Shown piece after piece: positions 32,456 to 40,761 of a DNA stretch of 64,000 bases. Both the position numbers and the translations under genes were made by a program. Source of the stretch: Kitasatospora sp. NBC_01246 (GTDB taxonomy: Bacteria > Actinomycetota > Actinomycetes > Streptomycetales > Streptomycetaceae); NCBI RefSeq assembly GCF_036226505.1, contig NZ_CP108484.1, positions 4,154,001 to 4,218,000 of the forward strand, in the 5' to 3' direction. Every line of letters starts with the position of its first letter. Positions within the stretch are counted from its first letter, which is position 1. The notes below the pieces were generated by a model. That model was given only the letters and a program-made list of their open reading frames with translations, searched no databases and was not told where the DNA came from.

Positions 32456-32540
32456 GGAGGATTCGCCTAGAGGCCTAGGGCGCACGCTTGGAAAGCGTGT
32501 TGGGGGCAACCCCTCACGAGTTCGAATCTCGTATCCTCCG
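32456..32540 (+). tRNA. tRNA-Ser(GGA)
   Basis: 85 nt: acceptor GGAGGAT pairing with ATCCTCC, D-arm with CCTAGAGG, anticodon stem-loop ACGCTTGGAAAGCGT (anticodon GGA), a long variable arm (TTGGGGGCAACCCCTCA) typical of tRNA-Ser, T-arm CGAGTTCGAATCTCG and discriminator G. CCA is not encoded. Its 3' half from the anticodon is duplicated at 40398. Confidence 0.95.
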
Positions 32541-32543
32541 CCT
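32490..32543 (+). repeat. Left 54-bp direct repeat (attL-like) in tRNA-Ser
   Basis: From the anticodon GGA to three bases beyond the tRNA, this stretch is repeated at 40398-40451 with one difference (T32529 versus C). A repeat that starts at the anticodon and runs to the tRNA 3' end is the classic footprint of tyrosine-integrase insertion into a tRNA gene. Confidence 0.85.
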
Positions 32544-32560
32544 CTGCCAGCCATGGCAGC

Positions 32561-32598
32561 ACGAAGGCCCGGACCGCTCAAGCGGCCCGGGCCTTCGT
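32561..32598 (+). terminator. Terminator hairpin after tRNA-Ser
   Basis: ACGAAGGCCCGG pairs with CCGGGCCTTCGT, with an inner CCGCT/AGCGG extension, 20 bp past the tRNA. The terminator of the displaced tRNA tail at 40456 has the same design. Confidence 0.75.
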
Positions 32599-32695
32599 CG
32601 TTCCGTGGTTGCGGTTTTGGTTGCAGTCGCCGAGACCCGCCATGTTTCCTCTTCTGGGCGAGCCGCCCAGCTAGAAGAACAGGAGTTGTCCGCCC

Positions 32696-33418
32696 GTGTC
32701 CTCCCCCACCCCGACCGAGACCTCCTCGCGTCCTGCCCGTGTTCTGCTGGTGGAGGACGACGATCTGATGCGCCGCGCCTTCAGCACCGCGCTGGAGCGC
32801 TACGGCTACGAGATGACGGCCGCCGCGGACGGCCTCACCGGCCTGGAGCTGTTCCGCGACGAGCCGTTCGACCTGCTGATCCTGGACGTGATGCTGCCCG
32901 GCCTGGACGGGATCGGCCTGTGCCGCCGGGTCCGGGAGACCAGCCTCGTGCCGGTGCTGATGATGTCCGCGCGCGGCGACGGGCTGGACGTGGTCGCCGG
33001 GCTGGAGGCCGGGGCGGACGACTACGTGGTCAAGCCGGTGGACACGTACGTGCTGGTGGCCCGCATCCGCTCGCTCCTGAGGCGGGCGACGTACGCGCCC
33101 GCTCCGGAGCCCCCGTCCACAGGACCGGCGGGCGACGTGTTGGTGTTCGGGGACCTGGCCGTCGACACCGCCGGCATGGAGGTGTCCGTCGGCGGGCAGC
33201 CGGTGGCGCTGACCCCGACCGAGCTCAAGCTGCTGCTGGAGTTCGCCGCCCACCCGGGGGTGGTGCTGGAGCGGCACACCCTGCTGCGCAACGTCTGGGA
33301 CTACGGCTGGGATGGCGACAGCCGGGTCGTCGACCTGTGCGTGCAGCGGCTGCGCCGCAAGCTCGGCCGGGACCGGATCGAGACCGTGCGCGGCTTCGGC
33401 TACAAGCTCAGGCGCTGA
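32696..33418 (+). CDS. OmpR/PhoB-type response regulator
   Basis: 240 aa from a GTG (no ATG nearby). The receiver domain (residues 15-128) has acidic pocket EDDD, phospho-acceptor Asp in LLILDVMLPGLDG (about residue 65), and Lys in DDYVVKPVD. A C-terminal winged helix (VALTPTELKLLLEFAAHPG ... RVVDLCVQRLRRKLG ... VRGFGYKLRR) binds DNA. The kinase gene starts three bases after its stop. It is the first gene of the island; likely targets are the duplicated modules upstream of the small membrane protein and the ABC genes. Confidence 0.92.
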   Translation: MSSPTPTETSSRPARVLLVEDDDLMRRAFSTALERYGYEMTAAADGLTGLELFRDEPFDLLILDVMLPGLDGIGLCRRVRETSLVPVLMMSARGDGLDVVAGLEAGADDYVVKPVDTYVLVARIRSLLRRATYAPAPEPPSTGPAGDVLVFGDLAVDTAGMEVSVGGQPVALTPTELKLLLEFAAHPGVVLERHTLLRNVWDYGWDGDSRVVDLCVQRLRRKLGRDRIETVRGFGYKLRR

Positions 33419-33420
33419 AC

Positions 33421-34674
33421 ATGCCGCGTACATTCCTTCGGCGCTGGGCCTCACTGCGATGGAAGATCGCCGCACTGGCCGCTGCCACCGCCTGCCTGGT
33501 CGCGGTGGCGGTCGGAGTGCTGGTGCACCTGTGGACCGCGCAGGACGTCCGGAGCCGGGCCGAGGCACGGGCCTTCAACGCGGTGTACTCGGCCATGGAC
33601 GTCTACCGGCGCACGGGCACCCTGGCGGACGGGGCCGAGCTCGACCCGGCCGAGCTGCCCGTCGGCCTGCGCCACCCCGCCGACGGCGAGCGGCACACCG
33701 CCTACGACGGGCTGGTCGAGGGGAACGTCGGCCCGAGCTACTGGGCCGCCCAGCGGACCGGCGGGCCGGGCAGCCCTGTGCTGGCCGTACGGGTCAACCT
33801 GGGCCCGGAGCTGTCCGATGTGCCCCGGCTGGACGTGGCCATGGCCGGCGCCTCGCTGCTCGCCCTCGCGCTCGCCGTACCACTGGCCGGGTACGGCGCC
33901 TCACTGCTCGCCCGTCGGCTGGGGCGGGTCGCCGAAACGGCGGGGCGGATCTCCGCCGGTGACCTCGACGCCCGCACCGGGCCGGCCAAGGGCGGCGACG
34001 AGGTCGCGGAGATCGCGGCGACGGTGGATGCCATGGCCGACAGCCTCAGCCAACGCCTTCGCGCCGAAAGGCAGTTCACGGCGGACGTGGCGCACGAGCT
34101 GCGCACCCCGGTGGGCGGGCTGCTGGCTGCCGTCGACCTGCTCCCGGAGGGCGAGACGGAGGACCTGATCCGGCGCCGGGTGCGGGACCTGCGAGGGCTG
34201 GTCGAGGACCTGCTGGAGGTCTCCCGCCTGGATGCCGGGGCCGAGCAGCCCTTGCGGGCCCGGGTGCCGCTGGGCGACGTCGTCCGGGAGGCGGTGGCGC
34301 GTACCGGGTTCACGGCCGAGGTCTCCGTCCGGGACGCGGCGTCGGTGGAGACCGACCCCCGACGGCTGGAGCGGATCGTCGGGAACCTGGTGGTGAACGC
34401 CCACCGGCACGGGGCCGCCCCGGTGCTGGTCCGCGTCGAGGGCCGCACGGTCGTCGTACGCGACCACGGCCGCGGCTTCCCCGCAGATCTGCTGCGGGAG
34501 GGCCCGCGCCGTTTCCGGACGGGGGCCGCCGAGCGGGGCACCGGGCACGGTCTGGGGCTGACCATCGCGGCGGGGCAGGCGCGGGTGCTGGGCGCGGAGT
34601 TGAGCTTCGCCAACGCGAACGACACAGGGGCGGACGACGCCGGGGCTGTGGTCACGCTGCGGCTGCCGGGCTGA
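33421..34674 (+). CDS. Sensor histidine kinase
   Basis: 417 aa. Membrane helices at about 14-36 and 140-162 enclose a roughly 100-residue external sensor region. HAMP follows (ARRLGRVAETAGRISAGDLDART). The HisKA box is FTADVAHELRTPVGGLL, with phosphorylated His near residue 225, and the HATPase domain has NLVVNAHRHG (N box), VVRDHGRGFP (G1) and GTGHGLGLTIA (G2). It pairs with the response regulator immediately upstream. The stimulus is unknown; association with a MacB/FtsX-type transporter suggests envelope or antibiotic stress sensing (inference). Confidence 0.92.
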   Translation: MPRTFLRRWASLRWKIAALAAATACLVAVAVGVLVHLWTAQDVRSRAEARAFNAVYSAMDVYRRTGTLADGAELDPAELPVGLRHPADGERHTAYDGLVEGNVGPSYWAAQRTGGPGSPVLAVRVNLGPELSDVPRLDVAMAGASLLALALAVPLAGYGASLLARRLGRVAETAGRISAGDLDARTGPAKGGDEVAEIAATVDAMADSLSQRLRAERQFTADVAHELRTPVGGLLAAVDLLPEGETEDLIRRRVRDLRGLVEDLLEVSRLDAGAEQPLRARVPLGDVVREAVARTGFTAEVSVRDAASVETDPRRLERIVGNLVVNAHRHGAAPVLVRVEGRTVVVRDHGRGFPADLLREGPRRFRTGAAERGTGHGLGLTIAAGQARVLGAELSFANANDTGADDAGAVVTLRLPG

Positions 34675-34711
34675 GCGATCCGGCCGCTACCGGACTGCTG
34701 CGAAGCGGAGC

Positions 34712-34774
34712 GGGCGTTGATAGGCGGTGGCGACGGCGACCGATACGTTGCCCCGACACCCTTCGAAGTGCAGT
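34712..34774 (+). promoter_or_regulatory. Upstream module A (paired GATA elements)
   Basis: GGGCGTTGATAGGCGG, then CGATACGTTG, then ACACCCTTCGAAGTGCAGT. The GATA tetramers start at 34719 and 34742, 23 bp apart. Module B at 35154-35216 repeats the same three blocks with the same 23-bp spacing. GATACG could be a -10 region. Probably the promoter and regulator site of the small membrane gene. Confidence 0.6.
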
Positions 34775-34803
34775 CGTTCCGCACCGATGAAGAGGAGACC
34801 ACC

Positions 34804-35064
34804 ATGAGCAACTCCGACACCGCAGCCGTTGTGCGGCCGAGCCGCGGCGAGGTCGCCCTGGTCAGGGGAGCGTGGGGCGTGGGCACCCTCACCGTGGTCG
34901 CCTCCGTGCTGTTGATCGTCGGTGCCTTCGCGGCGGACTCGGCGGCGGGGGAGACGGGACAGCCAGCCGGGGTCCTCGGCGCGATCGGGCTGTTCGTCGG
35001 CGGGACGATCCTGGCGGTCGGCCTGCTGGCCCGGTCGGTCGTGGCAAGGTCCGGGCGCCAGTAG
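34804..35064 (+). CDS. Small membrane protein of the ABC cassette
   Basis: 86 aa, ATG with GAGGAG upstream. Two predicted membrane helices (about residues 22-43, WGVGTLTVVASVLLIVGAFA, and 60-80, LGAIGLFVGGTILAVGLLA) are joined by a Gly/Thr-rich loop; both termini should be cytoplasmic. No family recognised. It lies between the kinase and ABC genes behind its own copy of the shared upstream module, so it probably belongs to the same stress response as the transporter. Confidence 0.7.
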   Translation: MSNSDTAAVVRPSRGEVALVRGAWGVGTLTVVASVLLIVGAFAADSAAGETGQPAGVLGAIGLFVGGTILAVGLLARSVVARSGRQ

Positions 35065-35153
35065 GCGCATGGCGGAACAGGCCCCCTCGGCGAAGACCCG
35101 CCGAGGGGTCCTGCCCTCGTCGCAGGTGCTACAGAACCGCCGCACAGTGGATC

Positions 35154-35216
35154 GGGCACTGATACACGGCGGGCCAGGACGCCGATACATCGGTTGGAGA
35201 CCCTTCGGAGTGCAGT
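35154..35216 (+). promoter_or_regulatory. Upstream module B (paired GATA elements)
   Basis: GGGCACTGATACACGG, then CGATACATCGG, then AGACCCTTCGGAGTGCAGT, the counterpart of module A with GATA at 35161 and 35184 (23 bp apart). It precedes the ABC ATPase gene by about 30 bp. Shared blocks and equal spacing point to one regulator, most simply the response regulator of the same cassette. Confidence 0.6.
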
Positions 35217-35244
35217 GATCCGCACTTCGGACAGGAGCCCCAAC

Positions 35245-36030
35245 GTGACCGCCAACGCCCTCGCCCCGCAAACGACACCGGGGATCGCCGCCGCCACCAC
35301 CGACCTGACCAAGGTCTACGGCAGCGGCGACACCCGGGTCACCGCCCTGAACGGGGTCAGCGTCGCCTTCCGGGAGGGCGAGTTCACCGCGATCATGGGC
35401 CCGTCCGGCTGCGGCAAGTCCACCCTGATGCACTGCGCGGCCGGGCTGGATACCCCCACCTCGGGTTCGGTGCGGATCGGGACGACGGAGCTGGGCGGCC
35501 TAGGGGACCGGCAGCTCACCCAACTGCGGCGCGACCGGGTCGGGTTCATCTTCCAGGCGTTCAACCTGCTGCCCACGCTGACCGCGCTGGAGAACATCAC
35601 GCTCCCGCTGGCGCTGGCCGGACGCAAGCCCGATCAGCAGTGGCTGGACCGGGTGGTGGCCATGGTCGGGCTCTCCGACCGGCTCGGCCACCGCCCGGCC
35701 GAGCTGTCCGGCGGGCAGCAGCAGCGCGTCGCGGTCGCCCGGGCGCTGGTGGCTCGCCCCGCGATCGTGTTCGGCGACGAGCCGACCGGCAACCTCGACT
35801 CCCGGGCCGGCGCCGAGGTGCTCGGCTTCCTGCGGGACTCCGTGAGGGAGTTGGGGCAGACGGTGGTCATGGTCACCCACGACCCGGTCGCCGCCGGATA
35901 TGCGGACCGGGTGGTGTTCCTGGCCGACGGGCGGCTGGTCGACGAGATGGGGAACCCGACGCCGGACCGGGTGCTGGACGCCATGCGGCGCTTCTCCGGC
36001 GGGAACCCGCAGTACCCCGCCTTCGCCTGA
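35245..36030 (+). CDS. ABC transporter ATPase (MacB/LolD type)
   Basis: 261 aa from GTG 35245 with AGGAG eight bases upstream. Walker A MGPSGCGKST near residue 65, Q-loop FQAFNLLPTLTALENI, signature LSGGQQQRVAVARAL, Walker B IVFGDEPTGNLDS, and the H-loop THDP. The sequence groups with ATPases paired to FtsX-type permeases, which drive mechanotransmission or peptide-antibiotic removal rather than classic import. The permease gene follows 33 bp later. Confidence 0.93.
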   Translation: MTANALAPQTTPGIAAATTDLTKVYGSGDTRVTALNGVSVAFREGEFTAIMGPSGCGKSTLMHCAAGLDTPTSGSVRIGTTELGGLGDRQLTQLRRDRVGFIFQAFNLLPTLTALENITLPLALAGRKPDQQWLDRVVAMVGLSDRLGHRPAELSGGQQQRVAVARALVARPAIVFGDEPTGNLDSRAGAEVLGFLRDSVRELGQTVVMVTHDPVAAGYADRVVFLADGRLVDEMGNPTPDRVLDAMRRFSGGNPQYPAFA

Positions 36031-36063
36031 GTCCGCGCCCCTTCAACTCCTCGAAAGCTGCTC

Positions 36064-38580
36064 ATGCTGACCACAGCCTTGCGCAACGTGCTGGCGCACA
36101 AGGCGCGCCTGCTGATGACCGTCCTCGCGGTCTGCCTCGGTGTCGCCTTCGTCTCCGGCACCCTCGTCTTCGCGGACTCCACCGCCGCCGCCTACCGGGC
36201 CTCCGCGTCAAGGAACTTCGCCGACATCGCGGCGAGCGTCACCGCGAAGGAGTCGCCATCCGACCCTGACCGGCCGAGCGTGCTGACGGACGCGCTCGCG
36301 CGCCGGCTCGCCGACGTACCCGGGGTGGCGGCGGTGCATCCGTCGGTCGACGGCAGCGCCGTGCTGAAAGCCGCTGACGGCACGCCGCTTCGGGTCAAGC
36401 AGGGGACGAACCTCGCGGCCGCGTACGACCCGGCGCGATACCCGTTGGTCGAGGGCCGCGCGCCGGCCGCCGGGGGCGAGATCGCCGTCGACCGGGGCAC
36501 GGCGACGGCCGGCGGCTTCCACCTGGGCGACAGGGTCACTCTGGCCACGGACGGTCCCGCGCTCACCGCCCGGCTGGTCGGCATCGCGACCACCCAGGAC
36601 ACCCGGGTCACCGCCGGTGGCACGCTCACCCTCCTCGACCGGGCGACGGCGCAGAAGCTGTTCTCAACTTCCGGGAGCTACACCAGCATTGACGTGTCCG
36701 CCAATCCTGGGACCAGTCAGTACGAGCTGGCGCAGCGGATCGAGGGCATGCTCCCGGCCGACCAGGCCGAGGTCACCACCGGGCAGGCTCAGGCCGAGCA
36801 ACAGGCCATCTACGTAAGCACGTTGACCCGCGGCTACCAGAAGATGCCGATGGTCTTCGCCGGCGTGGCGCTGTTCATCGGTTCGTTCCTGGTGATCAAC
36901 ACCTTCACCATGCTGGTCGCCCGGCGGACCCGGGAGATCGCGCTGCTCCGGGCGGTCGGCGCGACCCGGCGTCAGGTGGTGCGCTCGCTGCTGGCCGAAG
37001 CCGTGGTGGTCGGCGTCGTCGCGTCCGTGCTGGGGTTCGTCCTCGGACTCGGCATCGCCTCCGTGATGCCCGAGCTGCTGAGCACCGACGGTAACCGGCT
37101 GCCGAGCGGCCCGCTGGAGATCGGGATCCGGTCGATCGCGGCGGCGCTGTTCGTCGGGGTGGGGGTGACGGTCCTGGCCGCCTGGCTGCCAGCGCGCCGG
37201 GCCGCGCGGATCGCCCCGGTCGAGGCGCTGCGCTCGGTGACCCGGCCCGCTGAGCGCTCGCGGCTGCGGACGGCCGCCGGGCTGGGGATGCTGCTGCTCG
37301 GCGTCGGCCTGCTGGTCTCGCTCGCGGGCTCGGCCGAGGACGCCTCGGAGGAGAACCTGCGCAGCGCGATGCTCGGCTGCGGTGTCCTGGTGGTGGCCCT
37401 GATCCTGCTGTCGCCGGTGGTCGCGCCGCCGGTGATCCGGCTGACGGGCCGCCTCTCCCGCCGCTTCGGCATCGCCGGCCGCCTCGCCCAGCAGAACGCG
37501 CTGCGCGACCCCCGGCGTACGGCGGCGACCGCCGCGACGCTTCTGATCAGCACGGCGCTGGTCAGCGGCCTCGCCACCATCGGCGCCTCGACCGGGCAGG
37601 CGCTGGACCGGCAGACGGCGGACGGACTCGGGGCCGACTACGTGATCAGCACCGGCAGCACCATGACTGGCATAGACCCGGCGGCCGTCCAGCGGGTGGC
37701 CACCACGCCCGGCGTGCGGACGGCGAGCGAGGTCGCGGACTCCACGGCGGTCATCGGCGGCAAGGTTCGGGAAATCTCCGGCGTCGACCCCGGCTCCGTC
37801 GGCCAGAGCATGAAGCTCGACTTCGTCAGCGGTTCGCTCAAGGACCTCGGACCCGGCCGGATCGCCGTCTCCAGCAGCGTCGCCCGGGAGGCCGGGGTGC
37901 GTGCCGGTGGCCAGATCAACGCCCAGACGGGACGGCGCGAGGGGTTCACCCAGTACACCGTGGTGGGCGTCTATCGGGACAACCCCACCGCTCGGGACGC
38001 GGTCGGCACCCGCGAGGAGGTGCAGCGCAACAGCTTCAAGCCCGGCTCCGTCCAGCGAATCCTGGTGCGGGGAGACGGCGTCTCCGAGGGCGCGCTGCGC
38101 ACGGCGGTGAGCGACAACCCGCTGCTGAAGGTCCAGGACCGGGCCGCGCTGGTGCGCGAGGCCGCCGGGACGATGGGCGACCTGCTCGCCCTGATGTACG
38201 GTCTGCTCGCGATCGGCGTCGTGATCTCCGCGCTCGGCATCGTGAACACCCTCGCCATGTCGGTCACCGAGCGGACCCGGGAGATCGGTGCGCTGCGGGC
38301 CCTCGGCATGGACCGCCCCGGCATCCGCCGGATGATCCGCCTGGAAGCCGTGACGGTCGCCGCGTTCGGCACCCTGCTCGGCCTGGCGGGCGGGCTGTTC
38401 GGCTCCTGGGCCGTCGGCGCGCTGGCCGGCGGCGCGCTGGAGCAGTACGCCCTGGTGCTGCCCTGGGGGACGCTCGCCCTCGTCTGCCTGCTCTCCCTGG
38501 CGATCGGCGCACTGGCAGCAGCCGTCCCGGCGCGCCGGGCAGCCGCCCTCAGCCCGCTGGAAGCCGTCGCGGAGGCATAA
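36064..38580 (+). CDS. FtsX/MacB-type ABC permease, duplicated
   Basis: 838 aa with an N-terminal helix (LLMTVLAVCLGVAFVSGTLVF), a large extracytoplasmic domain, three helices (about 260-380) in an FtsX domain, a middle helix pair, a second external domain and a final FtsX domain (LLALMYGLLAIGVVISALGIVNTLAMSVTERTREIG...LSPLEAVAEA). The repeated RTREIALLRAVGATRRQV / RTREIGALRALGMDRPGI coupling motifs show the internal duplication typical of actinobacterial members. It works with the adjacent ATPase; the pair resembles antimicrobial peptide detoxification or cell-wall-linked transporters. Confidence 0.92.
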   Translation: MLTTALRNVLAHKARLLMTVLAVCLGVAFVSGTLVFADSTAAAYRASASRNFADIAASVTAKESPSDPDRPSVLTDALARRLADVPGVAAVHPSVDGSAVLKAADGTPLRVKQGTNLAAAYDPARYPLVEGRAPAAGGEIAVDRGTATAGGFHLGDRVTLATDGPALTARLVGIATTQDTRVTAGGTLTLLDRATAQKLFSTSGSYTSIDVSANPGTSQYELAQRIEGMLPADQAEVTTGQAQAEQQAIYVSTLTRGYQKMPMVFAGVALFIGSFLVINTFTMLVARRTREIALLRAVGATRRQVVRSLLAEAVVVGVVASVLGFVLGLGIASVMPELLSTDGNRLPSGPLEIGIRSIAAALFVGVGVTVLAAWLPARRAARIAPVEALRSVTRPAERSRLRTAAGLGMLLLGVGLLVSLAGSAEDASEENLRSAMLGCGVLVVALILLSPVVAPPVIRLTGRLSRRFGIAGRLAQQNALRDPRRTAATAATLLISTALVSGLATIGASTGQALDRQTADGLGADYVISTGSTMTGIDPAAVQRVATTPGVRTASEVADSTAVIGGKVREISGVDPGSVGQSMKLDFVSGSLKDLGPGRIAVSSSVAREAGVRAGGQINAQTGRREGFTQYTVVGVYRDNPTARDAVGTREEVQRNSFKPGSVQRILVRGDGVSEGALRTAVSDNPLLKVQDRAALVREAAGTMGDLLALMYGLLAIGVVISALGIVNTLAMSVTERTREIGALRALGMDRPGIRRMIRLEAVTVAAFGTLLGLAGGLFGSWAVGALAGGALEQYALVLPWGTLALVCLLSLAIGALAAAVPARRAAALSPLEAVAEA

Positions 38581-38626
38581 CCGGCGAGCCCGGGCTCGGG
38601 CGGACGCTGTTGAAAATAGGACGAGG

Positions 38627-38680
38627 ACGCGTTGGGCCATCCCCCACGAGTTCGACTCCCACAGCCACCCTCTCCGCCCA
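38627..38680 (+). other. Degenerate tRNA-like 3' remnant
   Basis: Contains CGTTGGGCCATCCCCCACG followed by AGTTCGACTCCCACAGCCACC, which resembles a variable arm, T-arm and acceptor strand. It aligns loosely with the tRNA-Ser 3' half (CACGAGTTCGA identical) and is placed between the two intact repeats. It may be an older, decayed attachment scar or a fragment of another tRNA. Confidence 0.4.
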
Positions 38681-38683
38681 CGG

Positions 38684-38734
38684 CGGTGGGCGTTTGGCCC
38701 GCGCAGCATGCCTGCCCGGGCCAAACGCCCACCG
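38684..38734. terminator. Long hairpin after the ABC operon
   Basis: Perfect 18-bp stem (CGGTGGGCGTTTGGCCCG / CGGGCCAAACGCCCACCG) with a 15-base loop, about 100 bp after the permease stop. No T-run, but the stem is strong and could stop transcription from both sides. Confidence 0.65.
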
Positions 38735-38751
38735 TTCTTGCGCTGCCCCGC

Positions 38752-38958
38752 CTACCAGTCGCTGGCGTCACCGTACTTGCCCGGACTCTGGGCCCGGTCG
38801 ACCGCTTGGGCCATCGCCTCGGCGTATCCGTCAGCAACCGCGTCCGAGCCCACCCGGTGGCGAGCCACGGCGAGACTCAGTCCGACGCCTCCGAATTCGA
38901 CTCCGCGGCGGTGGCGGCTCCGGAACCCGGTCCGGGCTCCTCCGGGTGTTGCGGACAT
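38752..38958 (-). pseudogene. Possible truncated gene end (68 aa)
   Basis: Minus-strand frame whose C-terminus (GYAEAMAQAVDRAQSPGKYGDASDW) has the look of a genuine protein end, while the N-terminal part is Arg/Gly-rich and less host-like. There is no clear ribosome site. Third-position G/C is moderate. It may be the 3' remnant of a gene cut by the island's assembly; family not recognised. Confidence 0.35.
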
Positions 38959-39018
38959 GCTCAACGCGCCCATAACGTGAGTGACCGTTGATCCATTCAC
39001 GTGGAGAGGCTCGCCTTG

Positions 39019-40224
39019 ATGATCCGTCATGTCAGAACTGCGGCGCGAGCGATAGTCGCAGCCGGCCTGCTCATCACCGGCACGCTCGTCGGCGCATCGC
39101 CGGCGGCGGCAGCTGCGGCACCGACGACCCTGAGCGCGTCCGAGTACACCCTCACCGCGAACTACCACCAGTTCGACACGCTCAACTCGGCCCTCGTCAC
39201 GGCGCTGGGGACGTCTGCCGTGCACACGGTGATGGAGAACGCGAACCACGACCGGCAGGCGCTCCCCGCGTCCTTCTCCGTCGGCGGCCTGTCCACCGGC
39301 TTCCGGTTCGACGACGGCGACAACTCCGACTGCCAGAGCTTCCCGCAGGGCATCACGACGAGCCGGGACGCCGTGGGGACCGCGGACAGCGGCAACTACG
39401 ACGGCCATCAGCTCGTGCTGGTGAGCTGGTACACCAAGGACGGCTGCGGCGGCGCCCAGCAGCGCAGTCGGATCACCCTGGTCGACTGGGACGCCACCTA
39501 CCCCAACACCTACCGCAAGATCCTCCTGGTGGAGCCGACCGGCACCGCGGCGGCGCCGGACTTCAAGGACATCCCGATCCACGCCGGCGGCGTCTCGTGG
39601 AACGGCGACTACCTCTACGTCGCCGACACCGGGCGCGGCATGCGCGTCTTCGACATGCGCAAGATCCTCAATACCGACTCCGGTGGCACCGCCGACCAGA
39701 TCGGCCGCCAGTCCGAGACTGTCTACTACGCCCACAACTACGCCTACGTGCTGCCTCAGATCGGTACGGTCACGTCGCAGACGACCTCCGGCAACAACCT
39801 GGTGTGGTCGTCGGTCTCCCTCGACCGGGTCAGCAAGTCGATCGTGATGACGGAGTACACCTGCCAGTCGGGCTGCACCGACTACCCCAACCGCCCGCCC
39901 AGGGCCGTCCGCTTCCCGTTCGCGACCGGGGCGACGACGTTCGCCGCGACGACGACCGCCAGTCAGGCCCTCCAATTGCCCTGGTACAACCTCAACGGCG
40001 TGGCTTCCCACAACGGCCGGTGGTGGTTCAACTCCTCGGGGCAGAAGAAGCTCTACTACTGGACCCCGGCCGCGGGCCCCTCCACCTTCGCCTGGGTGGG
40101 CGGCGGCGAGAGCCTCTCCTACTGGGAGGACACCACCAACCCCGACCTGCTGTGGTCGCTGCAGGAGACCACGGGCGGACGCAACGTCTTCGCGGTCACC
40201 CAGGCCACCTACGGCGGCGGCTGA
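39019..40224 (+). CDS. Secreted protein, probable beta-propeller
   Basis: 401 aa from ATG 39019 (GGAGAGG ahead). The signal peptide MIRHVRTAARAIVAAGLLIT ends in ASPAAAAAAP, an Ala-x-Ala cleavage site. The mature part is rich in Tyr/Trp/Thr with repeats like GNYDGHQLVLVSWY, GGVSWNGDYLYVADTGRGMRVFDM and HNYAYVLPQIG, suggesting propeller blades, and has three pairs of cysteines (DNSDCQS/KDGCGG, YTCQSGC). No catalytic motif is seen. It may be an extracellular binding or lyase-like protein; not identified further. Confidence 0.75.
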   Translation: MIRHVRTAARAIVAAGLLITGTLVGASPAAAAAAPTTLSASEYTLTANYHQFDTLNSALVTALGTSAVHTVMENANHDRQALPASFSVGGLSTGFRFDDGDNSDCQSFPQGITTSRDAVGTADSGNYDGHQLVLVSWYTKDGCGGAQQRSRITLVDWDATYPNTYRKILLVEPTGTAAAPDFKDIPIHAGGVSWNGDYLYVADTGRGMRVFDMRKILNTDSGGTADQIGRQSETVYYAHNYAYVLPQIGTVTSQTTSGNNLVWSSVSLDRVSKSIVMTEYTCQSGCTDYPNRPPRAVRFPFATGATTFAATTTASQALQLPWYNLNGVASHNGRWWFNSSGQKKLYYWTPAAGPSTFAWVGGGESLSYWEDTTNPDLLWSLQETTGGRNVFAVTQATYGGG

Positions 40225-40397
40225 GCACAGGACCTGTGTCCGCGTACGCGACCACCGCGGCCCGCAGGGTCGACCCTCCCGCCCGCGTCCTCCCGCGCTG
40301 GCGCCCAGGACCCCAGCAAGCCGCGTGGTCTCGGTTCTGCTCTCGTTCAGCACCAGGAGACGTGCGCGGACCGCGGTGGACTTCCCCGGAGAGAATG

Positions 40398-40451
40398 GGA
40401 AAGCGTGTTGGGGGCAACCCCTCACGAGTTCGAATCCCGTATCCTCCGCCT
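40398..40451 (+). repeat. Right 54-bp direct repeat: tRNA-Ser 3' half (attR-like)
   Basis: GGAAAGCGTGTTGGGGGC through the T-arm (AGTTCGAATCCCGT) and ATCCTCCG, identical to 32490-32543 except one base. The 5' half of the tRNA is missing (upstream GAGAAT cannot pair), so this is a tail copy, not a functional tRNA. Confidence 0.88.
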
Positions 40452-40455
40452 TGAT

Positions 40456-40490
40456 CGACGGCCCGGACCGCATCGCGGTCCGGGCCGTCG
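40456..40490 (+). terminator. Terminator hairpin of the displaced tRNA-Ser tail
   Basis: Perfect 16-bp stem CGACGGCCCGGACCGC / GCGGTCCGGGCCGTCG with loop ATC, followed by TCGTT. A second perfect 13-bp hairpin (GGGCCCCGACCGC / GCGGTCGGGGCCC) stands at 40536-40564. Confidence 0.8.
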
Positions 40491-40761
40491 TCGTTCATCG
40501 TGTCCTCCGCCCCGCCGCCGCGGTGAGGGGACGAAGGGCCCCGACCGCTGTGCGGTCGGGGCCCTCGTCATGTCGCGGCTACCGTCGTCCACCGGCGGAC
40601 TGGCCCGGGAATTGACCCATGGAATGGGTGGTGGAGTGCACCATATGAGCGGTCTCTGGGGGACCTAGATTCGTTGGTGTGAGCAGCACGAGGCGCCCGG
40701 AGGTGTGGGTGGCGGCCGTGCTGTCGTTCTTCCGGCCCCCTACTCGAAAGCAGGCTTCGCC

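Noticed and set aside
38627..38680. A functional tRNA gene
   Set aside because: Only T-arm and acceptor-like parts are present; no D-arm, anticodon arm or matching 5' acceptor strand is found upstream.
40398..40451. A second complete tRNA-Ser gene
   Set aside because: The preceding sequence lacks the 5' half (GGAGGAT and the D-arm), so it is a 3' fragment.
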